This document shows positions 50,501 through 61,046 of a DNA stretch of 64,000 nucleotides, in pieces. Each line of letters begins with the position of its first letter. Position 1 is the stretch's first letter. The translations under genes and the position numbers were made by a program. The stretch comes from Batkoa obscura (Eukaryota; Entomophthoromycota; Entomophthoromycetes; Entomophthorales; Batkoaceae): contig JASVEC010000012.1 of NCBI GenBank assembly GCA_030770535.1, positions 372,001-436,000 on the forward strand, read 5' to 3'. The notes under the pieces were generated by a model. It did not search any database, was not told where the DNA came from, and saw nothing but the letters and a program-made list of their open reading frames with translations.

Positions 50501-51302
50501 TTCTTCAGTAAGAGGAAATAAGTATATCGTTGTAGCTATAGACCATCTAACTAAGTGGGTTGAAGCTAGAGCAATACCAAACCAGACTTCCTTCCACATA
50601 TCTAAATTTATATATGAAGATATTATTTGTAGACATGGAAGCCCACAGGTGATACTTACCGATAATGCTGCCAATTTTGTTAATCTAGTTCTCCCAAAAT
50701 TAGCCAGACTAATGGCCATAAGACATTCTACTGCAGCTCCGTATCATCCAGAAACTAATGGAATGGTTGAGAGAGTAAACGGTACACTAATACGTATACT
50801 AAGAAAACTAGCTTTTGACAAAACTAGCTGTTGGGATGAATATCTACATTCCGCTATTTTAGCATATAGATATTCAGTACACAGTATTACTAAAAAGTCT
50901 CCTTTTATTATGCTTTATGGGAGACACCCTGGGCTCCCCATATCTTTTGCCCCTTTAATCGCTAAACAAGGCGAGATAAGCCCTGACATATACTTGGCTA
51001 AACTAACAAAAAAATTGATAGCTATCCAAGTTGAAGCCTTTAACGCATTAACAGATTCGAAGATAAAGAGGTATCAGCAAGATATGTCCAGACTTCCTAG
51101 TCTAGCCACTTTCAAGGTAGGAGATATTGTTTATTTGTATCCTTCCTACAACCAACCTAGAAAAAATAAACTGGCACTGAAATGGGACGGACCATATGAA
51201 ATCATACATAAACACTTGTATGATAGCTATTCGATTAAACATAAAGGAACAAGCGTCATTTATAATCGAGTCCATGCCAAGTTTCTCAAATCAGCAATGT
51301 GA
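47544..51302 (+). CDS. Pol of the Ty3/gypsy element (PR-RT-RH-IN)
   Basis: 1252 residues from the first ATG of the frame; the frame itself is open from further upstream, close to the end of gag. Domains in order: an aspartic protease (LDSGAPINFISS), reverse transcriptase with the YLDD active site (CVLIYLDDLNVFSKTF), RNase H (HTDASLTAVGG), and integrase with an HHCC zinc site and a DDE core. No clear chromodomain follows; the end is a short GPY-like segment (KWDGPYEIIHKH). It supplies the enzymes for reverse transcription and integration. Confidence 0.95.
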   Translation: MINEIAKPYISQLSDLSKLSLTQSELDNTHQWLTNVTIPIPLDKILTGESDLAIAFRNIIREYQNPNKQILLVNLDAKANSTDCTYINASIYKKNVRIILDSGAPINFISSRLVKRLPFKPDIDCSDTFGTAGTGTVTALGAYSSIPIKFGKLTLAFPAIVLESEGYDFLLGTEFFVKHGCQLLYDQNILKVLDQSIPMYYNKPRNLTINNISNKTPDCRIMSYRTNNKSVDVTLCGLESVIYQYPDIAYKQSGIPIISPKNLLIPPKSQVVLDTEISLWVPKEFHLSIYSIESVSRLEPLTMPGILGNNMNETIKLLLANITEKDIKISRGQQVGTIHVENNIVINTFSKFATLEEFQIYEEAPNNQTLFVEKDTIKHLNPDEQLQFYKLLEEYKDVFATSEEDIGCARNTKHKVYTCDSLPVATKAYRKSQSELKAEREEVQKLLRLGLIIPSNSPWASPLMIVKKKDGTNRVVMDYRKLNKITKKDVYPLPRIDDAVDRLQGAKYFSAMDLISGYWQVEMDPEDQEKCALITSEGLFQPTRMPQGLSNAPATFQRLMDNTLGDLKLSCVLIYLDDLNVFSKTFVDHLNHLKAVFERLRQANLKLKPKKCSFFQTSLEFLGYKVSDKGLAPIPNKLDAVKELFPPTTMREVQVFLGLMNYYRRFIKDFSNLATPLFQLLKKEVKFQWKEEHQQAFEELRDKLLNAPVLMFPNFSKPFSLHTDASLTAVGGVLSQLDDDNCEHPIAYTSRTLSKHERNYTTTEKECLAIIHAIKAFRPYIYGTHFTVITDHVSLKWLYSITNPEGRLARWALKLQSYSFDIVYKPGKDHQNADGLSRLPRICLATPIDDDLYNLLGNKNKWPQQQPELKQWLEKNAQNIIVKSNALYKKIKGTYIPYIKPSSRLSACQQFHNVICGHSAFQKTYDTMKVSCYWESMIPDLEDFINNCDVCKREQSRIKVTAYKFILPKHAFHTVSIDVIGPLCEASSVRGNKYIVVAIDHLTKWVEARAIPNQTSFHISKFIYEDIICRHGSPQVILTDNAANFVNLVLPKLARLMAIRHSTAAPYHPETNGMVERVNGTLIRILRKLAFDKTSCWDEYLHSAILAYRYSVHSITKKSPFIMLYGRHPGLPISFAPLIAKQGEISPDIYLAKLTKKLIAIQVEAFNALTDSKIKRYQQDMSRLPSLATFKVGDIVYLYPSYNQPRKNKLALKWDGPYEIIHKHLYDSYSIKHKGTSVIYNRVHAKFLKSAM

Positions 51303-51388
51303 TTCAATGAGTACAATTCGTAACTAGTCAAATTGCTCTTGGTAAGTAAATCATAAAAATTCACTACATCAAATCATAGGGAGGGAAA

Positions 51389-51854
51389 TGTGAAATATTG
51401 CTTTATTTAGCTCTCGGATTGATTATAACGCAACAATCACTTAAGTTGCTGTGTTCTCAAGTTCAAATACAATCAAGTCAGAGTCCCTTATTTTGATTTG
51501 CTGCGAGAATTTCTAACTTCATATTGCAAGGAATAACATCCTCTCGTATTAATATCCATATTTATTGGAGTATAAAAGAGATTCTTCAATATGATAACTC
51601 CAGGTTTTTTTAATTGGATTACTCCCTGATAACGTATCATTAATAAAGTCACTAAGTCTTTCTGACAACATCTGATATAGATTTTATAGTAGTATCTTCC
51701 ATTGTATTTGTTTTACATAATTTGTAGCTTACTACATACTATTTCTATTAAGTTAAGTCTACCTTAGTTATATAAACTAAGACCCTTCGACTCAAGGCAA
51801 GTTAATTAAGCAAGAGTAGCTTTTAACTTCGGCCACTAAGTATCAACTTTCACA
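51389..51854 (+). repeat. 3' LTR of the Ty3/gypsy element
   Basis: 466 bp, no difference from the 5' LTR seen by eye. Confidence 0.95.
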
Positions 51855-51858
51855 AATT

Positions 51859-52158
51859 TATATAAGTAGCATTATTTTATTTAAATATTTCTAATTAAAA
51901 TATAATAGTTTTGAAAATAATAACTTTTATATTTATAATGAATTTGTATTACAGTGTTATAATAATTACTTTTATTTAAATAAGCTAATAACAGGCAATT
52001 TAATTTAAAAATAAAAATTCTAAATTAGAAAATATTAATGTTTTATAATTTTTTAAATATTGAATTTTAAAAAACATGGGGATGTTTAAATTAATTTTAA
52101 ACTTCAATTAAAAATTAATATAAAATTTAAAGTTTTAAATTTATAAATTTCTAATATA
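51859..52158. other. AT-rich spacer
   Basis: Nothing recognised. A lone ACATGGGGATGT at 52074-52085 resembles one MITE end without the rest. Confidence 0.4.
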
Positions 52159-52254
52159 TAAGGATGTATTTTTTATTTAAAAATTTTACTAACAGCTTTT
52201 TTTATTCAAGTAGTGTTTAAAAAAAAAGTGATAAAGCCAAAAAAAACACCCTCA
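52159..52254 (-). mobile_element. MITE copy 14
   Basis: Starts TAAGGATGTATTTTTTATTT and ends AAAAAACACCCTCA between TA dinucleotides. It is slightly shortened inside. Confidence 0.85.
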
Positions 52255-52352
52255 TATGATTAGTTAAATTAAAAATTTAAATTAAAAATAAATTTGGAGA
52301 ACTTCAATTATTTTATTTCACTTAAATAGTTAATTTTTCTAAATATTTTATA

Positions 52353-52915
52353 TGGGGGTGTTTTTTCTGGCTTTATTTTTTCCATCTTTTAAGCACTATT
52401 TGAGTTGTGAAATATTGCTTTATTTAGCTCTCGGATTGATTATAACGCAACAATCACTTAAGTTGCTGTGTTCTCAAGTTCAAATACAATCAAATCAGAG
52501 TCCCTTATTTTGATTTGCTGCGAGAATTTATAACTTCATATTGTAAAGAATATTATCTCCTTTTAATATCCATATTTATTGGAGTATAAAAGAGATTCCT
52601 CAATATGATAACTCGAGGCTTTTTAACTGAATTACTCCCTGATATCGTACTATTAATAAAGCCACTAAGTCTTTCTGACAACATCTTACGTAGATTTTAC
52701 AGTAGTATTGTCTATTCTATTTGTTTTACATAGTTCGTAACTTATTACGTATTATTCCTATTCATTTAAGTCTATGTTAGTTACATAAACTAAGACCGTT
52801 CGACTCAAGGCAAGTTAATCAAGCAAGAACTGTTTTTAACTCCTACCACTGAGTACCAACTTTCACAGAGTGGAAAGATTGTTAGTAAGATTGTCGAACA
52901 AAAAATACATCCCCA
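52353..52915 (+). mobile_element. MITE copy 15, split by a solo LTR
   Basis: Left part 52353-52405 starts TGGGGGTGTTTTTTCTGG after TA; right part 52868-52915 ends AATACATCCCCA before TA. The solo LTR at 52406-52867 sits inside it, and the MITE sequence GAGT is present on both sides of the LTR (52402-52405 and 52868-52871). Without the LTR and one GAGT the element is a normal ~97 bp copy. Confidence 0.93.
52406..52867 (+). repeat. Solo LTR inserted in a MITE, GAGT target duplication
   Basis: 462 bp from TGTGAAATATTGC to AACTTTCACA, with a perfect 4-bp GAGT duplication. The known MITE consensus provides the empty site. Confidence 0.95.
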
Positions 52916-52926
52916 TATAATAGAAT

Positions 52927-53489
52927 TGTGAAATATTACTTTATTTAGCTCTCGGATTGATTATAACACAACAATCACTTAAGTTGTGTTCTCAAGTTCA
53001 AACACAATCAAGTCAGAGTCTCTTATTTTGATTTGCTGCGAGAATTTATAACTTCATATGGGGATGTATTTTTGTGTTTAAGAATTTTACTAAAAAGTTT
53101 TCCGCTCAAATAGCGCTTAAAAATGGAAAAAATAATGAAGCCAAAAAAACACCCCCATATTGCAAAGAATATTATCCTCTCGTTTTGATATCCATACTTG
53201 TTGGAGTATAAAAGAGATTCTTCAATATGATAACTCAAGGCTTTTTAATTGGATTACTCCCTGATAATGTATCATTAATAAAGTCACTAAGTCTTTCTGA
53301 CAACATCTGATATAGATTTTATAGTAGTATCTTCCATTGTATTTGTTTTACATAATTCATAGCTTACTACATACTATTTCTATTAAGTTAAGTCTATGTT
53401 AGTTACATAAACTAAGACCCTTCGACTCAAGGCAAGTTAATTAAACAAGAGTAGTTTTTAACTTCAACCACTAAGTATCAACTTTCACA
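52927..53489 (+). repeat. Solo LTR with GAAT target duplication, interrupted by a MITE
   Basis: TGTGAAATATTAC to AACTTTCACA, flanked by GAAT at 52923-52926 and 53490-53493. Without the MITE and its duplicated TA the LTR is 462 bp, the same length as the neighbouring solo copy. Confidence 0.95.
53059..53157 (-). mobile_element. MITE copy 16, inserted in a solo LTR
   Basis: 99 bp, starting TGGGGATGTATTTTTGTG and ending AAAAAACACCCCCA. The surrounding LTR reads ACTTCATATTG in other copies and ACTTCA-TA-[MITE]-TA-TTG here, which proves a TA target duplication and fixes both ends to the base. Confidence 0.96.
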
Positions 53490-53696
53490 GAATTCCAATT
53501 AAAGTTGTAAAGTTTATAAAAATCAAAAAATTAGCTCCAGCTTATTTTACAAAAATAACTGAAAATTCAAAAGTTTTAATATTTATTAAACAGATAGTTT
53601 ATTAAATAATAAAAATAGATTATTGAATATTGGTGTTATTTAAATTATTAATAATTGAATTAACAAATGATCAGAGAGCAAATAGTTATAACAATA

Positions 53697-53794
53697 TGGG
53701 GACGTATTTTTTTGTTTAACAATCTTACTAACAATCTTTCCACTCAAATAGCGTTTAAAAAATGAAAAAGTGATGAAACCAAAAAATGTCACCA
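53697..53794 (-). mobile_element. MITE copy 17
   Basis: Starts TGGGGACGTATTTTTTTG and ends AAAAAATGTCACCA, flanked by TA. Confidence 0.88.
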
Positions 53795-53807
53795 TATGTA
53801 AGGGCTA

Positions 53808-54118
53808 TTATTATATTATGTATATTATATAAGGATGGTTAATTATAGTTTGGGGCTAACCCCCCCATGCAGCCATTTTTTTGACTTAGTAATATATTAA
53901 TAATGTAATTTTAATATTGAAATAATTGGGCTATTGTTTGAATAAGCTATATTAATTTTTAAATAAAGAGCTTTAATTTTTTCAGTTTATTTATTTAAAA
54001 TGATCATCAGGGCAAGTCTACATATACAGTCAATAGCGGATATTTTTTAACAAAATTTTACAGGAATATGTATTTATTCATATACTACAACTTTCACTAT
54101 TAATATTATATATGCTGA
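53808..54118 (+). repeat. Second dispersed repeat, copy B
   Basis: Diverged copy of 5978-6240: the TATATAAGGATGGTTAATTA, GGCTAACC, CATGCAGCC, CAGTCAATA and ATATTTTTTAACAAAATTTTA segments occur in the same order. About 50 bp in the middle are extra or replaced. Family unknown. Confidence 0.6.
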
Positions 54119-54507
54119 ATTGCTTAATTTTCGTTGTAACAGACATTTTTATTTAATTTTAGTAATTCACTTATATTGTGTCCTTTGGTAAAAAATATTT
54201 TTTTAAAGAATTTTAGGCAAAACTTTATTTATTAAATAAACAGCAGCTGCTGTACAATTAAATTTCAATAGTTATAAAATTCCTTTTTTCGAAAAATTTG
54301 CCTGGGTTGTTTCACATTAACCGCCCTATTTTTTTCACATTTTGCCTAATAAATATAATGGTTAATATAAAACAGACTGAGTAGCATTTTTCATCTTACG
54401 CAATAACGTCCAACTTCATTTTTTTAAAATCAACCAAAACCAAAAATTCAAAAAAAACTTCAATTCGTTTCTCATTTTTAATTCCAACCCAACAACAAAT
54501 ACGAAAT
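54119..54507. promoter_or_regulatory. Upstream region of the INTS2-like gene
   Basis: AT-rich, with a pyrimidine-rich stretch and AACCCAACAACAAATACG just before the ATG. Promoter role inferred from position only. Confidence 0.4.
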
Positions 54508-57500
54508 ATGGCACCAACTACATTAGAAGATATGCAGTTAGAATTTTTATATGGTATTGAACCTGAGATGTTGAATTTTCCAGTAAGTGATACTGGGATC
54601 AATTTAAATTCATATAAAAAAAAAGAAAACAGTCTAACTAATCAAAACAATTTCCATTAGAACATTGAGTTTTTTTATCGAACAATGACAGATGTATTAA
54701 CTTCTGAAGAAAAAGAGACTTATGCAAATGAAAATGTTAACGTAAGTACTAATAAAAGAGTGAAATTAAATACAAAATTGAATATTGATTTTAATAATTG
54801 TAAATTTAGTTTCGAGTATGGAATTATTTAAGTAACATCGATTGGAAAACAGTAATTGCAGACGTTAAAAAACCCAGTTTTATTCATTGGAATTATTCTT
54901 CAGATGTAATTTCTTAATTAATTATTCTATTAAATCTTAATCCAGCTAAATCCCATCCTTTAGTTCCCAAATCATGTAAAACAAATTGGACCCTTAGCCA
55001 AAGTAGCGTAATAATTCATATTCCACTCATTAACTCTCAAATTTAATAACTCCTTCTTCCCTTTTAGTGCTTGTTTAAAATTATTATTTTTATACATCGA
55101 CATTCAAAATTCTAAAGGATTATCAAAGATAATTAAACCAAATATATTAGAAGCAGTCAATGCTATTGGTCAAAGTTTTGATACATTGACCGAATCTTTT
55201 AATTTTATGACTAGTACCTTTGCTTTTGTTATGTCTTTCCATCAACAATTTGGTTTTGATACTAAGGTAAGTAGAAAAAGGAAAAATGGAGGGATGAAGT
55301 TATGTTGATTGTTAAAACTAATAATTATGGTTTAGGATTTAATTACATTTAGTTTATCGTATTTAGTGCCTATTAGAGTTCCATTATTAATTCATTTTGT
55401 TACATATAATCCAAGGTTGATGGAAAAGGTAATTGGAAGTATTTAATTACAAATTTAAGTTAATTCATTTTATAGTTATTAAATGTTAGTTTAGAATATT
55501 TTAAAAGTAATTTAATGGAAGAAAAAAGAGAAGATTTAGAGTAATTTTTATAATATTTTACTTTATAAATAATCAAATACAATTTAATTATTATCTTTAT
55601 TTTATTCTAGTCATTTATTAAATCGATTGAAATTAAATTTTCCTAATAATTTTAATCAATATCAACATATTATTATGGACTGGGAATTTCCACCTAATCT
55701 ATTACTAAGTTCAATTGACGACGATAAAATTGAAATTTCTAAAAGGGTAATATTTTAGTTTATTTATTAGCTTACTATGAACTAATAATTATTTAATTAA
55801 TATTAATTTTATATATTTTATTAAATAGATAGAACATGTATGTTTATTATTCAAACCTTTACAAAATATACCAATGAAAGATCCTAATATTGAAGAACCA
55901 ATTTTAAGACAAACATTAGGTAATTTTAATAATTAATATAAAAATACCCATTTTTATTAATGTTTTTTTTTAAAAAAAAAATGTTAGAATTTTTAAGAAA
56001 ATTTGAAAAATTATTAAGAGATATATTAAGTAATCGAGATGTAAGTAATTATATAATAATCAATAGTAATAATTTATTTTAATTAAATATTAGGTATTTA
56101 ATAGTCAATCTCAATTAATACCTATATTATATTGTTTAATACAAGCTAAAAAGAATTTTAAATATCAATTACCAGATACATTAGATACTTATTTTGCTCT
56201 ATTAAACTTAGAAAATTTAAATCAAACTATATCTATGCGGTAAGTTAATCATTTCATTATCATACTATTTTAAATTATTAATATTAATATCAATATTAAT
56301 ATTAATTATTTTTTAGTTATTATGATTTAGTATTATGTTTTATATTTTTATTTTTTAATATAAATAAACATAATAAGGTAAATCTAATCTATAATAATTA
56401 CTAAGTATTATAATTATATCTGATTATTATTTTATATAGAGAATTGTTAAAACATTATTAGAATGGATCTGTGATTATCATTTTGAAGGCATAGTTAATT
56501 TAATAATTGCAGTAAGAGAACATAATAATTGTGATCCTAATTTAAAAGAAAATTATGAACTTGCAATTCGAGCTTATATTTCAAATGTAGTAGGATTTCC
56601 AGTTATTTTAGGTAAGCTAAGAATAAAACTGAAAAATTCATAATGAATAGAAATTAATAATTAAATATTTCAGATAAAGAAGCTTTAACTACGATGCATT
56701 TTATGTTTAATTATTCGGAAAAATTAAATAATTTTATATTATATTCAAGATTAACAGAATTCAATTCAAGGAACTATAAGTTTATTGTAAGTATTTTTAA
56801 TAATAAAAAATAAAAAATAAAAACATTTATTGTTATATATAGACAAAAGATTTAACTAGTGAAGAAATCTTATATAAGTTAGGAAATTATTTAGAATTTG
56901 GATTAAAAGCCATTTCTTTAAAAGAATTCATAAATTATGAAAAAGATATCAAAAGTTGGATAAGTGAATTAATTATTAATATTAATCATCATCCAACTCA
57001 TTTTAAATTACCAAATTTAATTAAAGCTTACGTTAGTTTGTAAGTAGAATTTATATAAATAATAATAATAATAATAATAATGTAATATTAATATAATAAT
57101 TTTATTATAATAATTTTTGTTTTTATAATTAGATTGTTTACTGCCATGGGAAAAAAAGTGAAAAAAATTGATGAGGAATTATTAACAGAGTATTTAAAAC
57201 CTAGAATTACAGATTGTTTAAGTAGTGTATCATCCAAAAATATATTATTTTTTTATTATCTTTTATTATTTAATGCTAAATTATTAAGATGCTGTGATAG
57301 TAATCCAGAATTAGTATCCAATTGTAAGTTGGTTCTATTCTATTCTATTATTATGTTATAATTATCATATATTATTATTATTATTATTATTTTACTAATA
57401 TTTTTTATTAGTAAAATATTCGGATGATTTTATGGATCAAATTGGTATTAAAAATATTGTTAATTATGCTAATGAAAGTTTAATTACAAAAGAATTGAAA

Positions 57501-57593
57501 GAATTTAAATTGGAAATTAATGAATTAGCAAAAGAAGCTTTCCCTCAATATTTTACTATGATAAAAGAAGAAACTTATCAATTACCATTGTAA

Positions 57594-57638
<45 letters not shown>

Positions 57639-59360
57639 TGTTATTAATATTAATATTTTAGAATTAATTCTCAAATATCCATACCTTACTTAACTCAAAT
57701 TAAACAATTAATACAACAACCATTGGATAACTTATCACTTAATACAGTAATTAAAATTTTATTACAAGAATGTAGAAAAGATGCAATTTTATTAAAACTT
57801 ACATTACATTATATAAGTAGTTTTAATTTAGATATTATTATTTCATTAACTCAAGAAATTGTTAATATGTTTCCAATATTTTTTTCTTATGAAAGGTAAA
57901 ATTTATTTATTATAAAAGTTATGAAAACAAAAGGATTGATATGATATATTTTATTTAGTATTGATGAAGAAAGTTTAATGTTATTTTATAATTTATGGAT
58001 ATTAATTAATGAATATATACCTGAAAGTTTATGGCCATTGACAGTTAGTTATGCTTCAAATAAAGATTTGGCTTGTGATTCTGTAAGGTAAAGTTTAAAT
58101 TATTAATATTTTTATTAGTTAAACAATATTAAAACAAAATAATAGAATGTTTACATTACCAGCTTTAATTGAAGCTACACCGGCATTATTTGTATTAAAT
58201 CCAAAAATGTTAAAAATTCCATTGTTATTTAAAATTACTTTAAAGGTAAATTAGAATAATATTAATATTATATGATTCAATATTTAATGTTTTACTAGGT
58301 TTATGAAGGGGTACGGATGGCTACTCATTTAAAATTAAGAAGAATACAAACAATTGCTAGAAATACAATCAAAATTGGAAATCAATTTGAAATTGTGGTA
58401 AGTTTATTTATTATTATTATTATTTTACAAGAGTAAAGTGAAGTCAATTGATTCTTATTTTTATTTTTAGCCTAAAATAGTACAAGCCAAATTAGAAGAT
58501 ACTATTAGATTGTCAAATAGTTCAATTATTCAATTTTTATTAGATATTTGTGATGAAAATTTTCATCAAGATAACCAAAGTAAGTAGCATTATATAAATA
58601 TATATATATTATTTAATATTAATTTTTTACTATAATAGAAAATATAAATATAATAAGAAAATTAGCATTAATTTACGTTCATCAATTATTTATTCAAGAT
58701 CCCAAATTAATACCATTAATTCATAAACAAATGTATAATTCGGATTTATTAGAACCGATATTTAAATATGTACCTTCAACAAGTAAGTATAATAATAATA
58801 ATAATAATCAATATATATTAATAAACTATTTAATATTAATTTAGTTGTAATGCAAGATTATCTCCCCTCGTTATTAAAAGATCCAGTAGTAGATAGACGA
58901 TGGTTTGCGTTAGAATTGACTTCTCAATTAATTACACGATTTCCATTAGAAGTCTATAAAGAAATGATTGAACAAGTAGTTCAACCAATATTAATTGAAT
59001 TTTTTATAGACAAATGTTTATTAAATCAAATTCATAATGAACATCAATTATATCTAGAAGCTAAACAACGATGTAATTCCAATATTCAATTACAAATTGA
59101 AAGGGAAATGGAAAGATTATTAAAAGTTAAAAAGTTAGTAAAGGAAGAAAAAGTAGATGAAATAGTATTATCGTTTATTAAGTTATTCACCAAATTAACT
59201 GATGGATTTTTGGAATTATATAGTGGTAAATTTTTTTTTTTTTCATTTTCAAATTTATTGAGTGTTTTTTTTAGCTAATAGAAATGTTTGGTCAACAGCG
59301 GATAAAATGATTAGTCTATTAAAAGAAAAGAGTGAACAAAATAAGCTAAATAAAGTTTAA
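54508..59360 (+). CDS. INTS2: Integrator complex subunit 2 (INTS2)-like protein
   Basis: A plus-strand gene of roughly twenty exons separated by short, very AT-rich introns, some with ATT microsatellites. It starts MAPTTLEDMQLEFLYGIEPE and ends QNKLNKV; the product is all-helical (HEAT/ARM-like) and of about the size of animal INTS2. The match to INTS2, from memory, lies in the second half: KYSDDFMDQIGIKNIVNYAN aligns with human YSSSLMDQIPIKFLIRQAQ; YNLWILINEYIPESLWPLTV with NKLWMVLNTVMPRRLWVMTV; VHQLFIQDPKLIPLIHKQMY with LHQMYIADPNIAKLVHFQGY; then VPSTIVMQDYLPSLLKDPVV against IPSMHICLDFIPELIAQPEL and FALELTSQLITRFPLEV against FAIQLLSHLCIQYALPK, in the same order. INTS2 is a scaffold of the nuclear Integrator complex that cleaves nascent transcripts and attenuates RNA polymerase II. 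The N-terminal third is not clearly alignable. Confidence 0.8.
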
Positions 59361-59473
59361 TAATTAAATAAAAATAAAATAAAAATAACTTAAATAAATT
59401 GAATAGAAATAGTAAACTATTAAAATATAAAGTATTATTTTTTTATTCATTTAATTTTCTATTCTAAAAATAT

Positions 59474-60564
59474 CTAATTAAATTTTTCCACCTGTTTCAT
59501 AACTTCATCTCTAAAATCAACAGTTTCTACTTTTTCAACTCCTTCACCTGCCATTAATCTAGAATAAGTTAAGATTTCTAATTTTACATTCAATTCCTTT
59601 TCAATACTTTTTAAAAATTCTAAAACAGTGCCATTACTAAATAAAAAGTTTTGATTTAATAATACATTTTCATTTAAATATTGTTGATATTCTTCAGCAG
59701 TCATTGAATCCTTCTTTAATATAACAGCTTCTTCATTTGAAGATAAATATAATGGATTCAAACCCACTACATGTCTAGCTAATTGTTTATTAATTTTGTC
59801 TAATTTAACTTGATCCTTCACATCTCCTTTAACTCGAATCACTATATATCCTCCAATTTTACCATTATTACCAATACCATTATGAGCATGAGTAGCAACC
59901 AACACTTTATCTTGATTTTCAATTTCAAATTGACTAACTAAACTTCTTCTTAGTATTAAATTTTCACCTAATTTAGCTATATTTTCAGATATCAATTCAT
60001 TGACATTACTTTCTCCATTATTAATTGAAAGTCGTTTAACTGCATCTTCAGTAAGTTTTAATTTTTTAATAGTATTAAAATTGGTTTCAAAAAGTTGATT
60101 TTGAACTATAGTTTCTGAAATCGAAGTAACTAGTTGATGAAACATAGGGGAGCGAGTAACGAAATCCGTTTCACAACATACCTAATTAAATTTATATTAA
60201 AACTTTGGTAAAAAATTAATATTATTTCAATTTCACTTACCTCTACCATTGCAGCAACAATTTTATTCTCTTTCTCTTGTACAGCAACCCCAATTAACCC
60301 TTCACTAGCTACTCTATCCGCTAATTTAGCTGCTTTTTTAGCCCCAGATGAAATCAAATCTTTTTCCAACCATTGTAATGCAGCTTTTAAATCATTATTG
60401 GTAGCTATTAACGATTCTTTGGCTTTAGTAATACTAACTTCGGTTTGTTGGCGAATTTTGGAGATCAATTTGATATCGGGTTTAACAGAATAGTTTGAAT
60501 GGATAAATTTAGTATAATTGATAATGGAAGCTGATTTCAATTGTCTTTGAAGTTGGAATAACAT
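59474..60564 (-). CDS. TSF1: Mitochondrial translation elongation factor Ts
   Basis: Two exons (60564-60241 and 60181-59474) join in phase 0 to 343 residues. The N-terminus (MLFQLQRQLKSASIINYTKF) is a basic presequence. A UBA-like domain follows at about 32-72 (KIRQQTEVSITKAKESLIAT), then the EF-Ts signature, created by splicing: VEVCCETDFVTRSPMFHQL. The rest is the dimerisation core (HNGIGNNGKIGGYIVIRVKG) and ends with a LTYSRLMAGEGVEKVE block. EF-Ts recharges mitochondrial EF-Tu with GTP. The gene is tail-to-tail with INTS2, with only 113 bp between the stop codons, so the 3' ends may overlap. Confidence 0.95.
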
Positions 60565-61046
60565 GATGATATTGATTCTCTATTGTAATGTTGTTTTAGA
60601 ACAAAGTTCAAAATTATTATTGTATTTTTTTAAAATAACTTAATTTTTTTGGGATAGTAAAATAAAATTAATCCCTTTCTTTATTGGTCTTATCTATAAT
60701 CTCCACTCTCCATTGGTTAACAAATTAAACGAAGTTCATTGGTTCAATTTGAAGTTGTCACTAGAGTACTTATTTACTATAAGTAGATTATCGATCTTGA
60801 AATTTTAAAAAGTACGTTTAATTTAAAAATACGTTATAAAAAAAAATATCAACAAGTCAATTTAATAATAATAGATAAGATTTGATAATTTAACTACCAC
60901 TAAATAATCGACAATAAAATAAAGCTGTTAATGAGCTAAGTAACCTGTTAACATTATGATAAGTTAATTGATGTAATTTATTAACTGTTGATATTATATA
61001 TATCTTGTTATTTTTTCTTTTTTTTACTTTACTTTATTTTATTTAA
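60565..61046. promoter_or_regulatory. Upstream region shared by divergent EF-Ts and LPMO-like genes
   Basis: About 480 bp between two genes transcribed away from each other. AT-rich, no specific site recognised; a TATATATATC stretch lies about 45 bp before the LPMO-like ATG. Confidence 0.45.

Larger units (their letters stand above)
44207..51854 (+). mobile_element. Complete-looking Ty3/gypsy LTR retrotransposon
   Basis: A 7.65 kb element with 466-bp LTRs at 44207-44672 and 51389-51854 that look identical throughout by eye, flanked by AATT at 44203-44206 and 51855-51858. A likely primer-binding site starts TGGCGCTCATAGC at 44675, and a polypurine tract AGGGAGGGAAA ends at 51388. Between them are gag (44791-47292) and pol (from about 47.3 kb to 51302) in different frames, as is common in the family. 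The domain order protease, reverse transcriptase, RNase H, integrase identifies Ty3/gypsy (Metaviridae). It looks whole, and the identical LTRs imply a very recent insertion. The element is richer in GC than the host DNA around it. Confidence 0.95.

Noticed and set aside
54396-54602. Minus-strand open frame over the INTS2 start
   Set aside because: Antisense shadow of the INTS2 first exon and leader.
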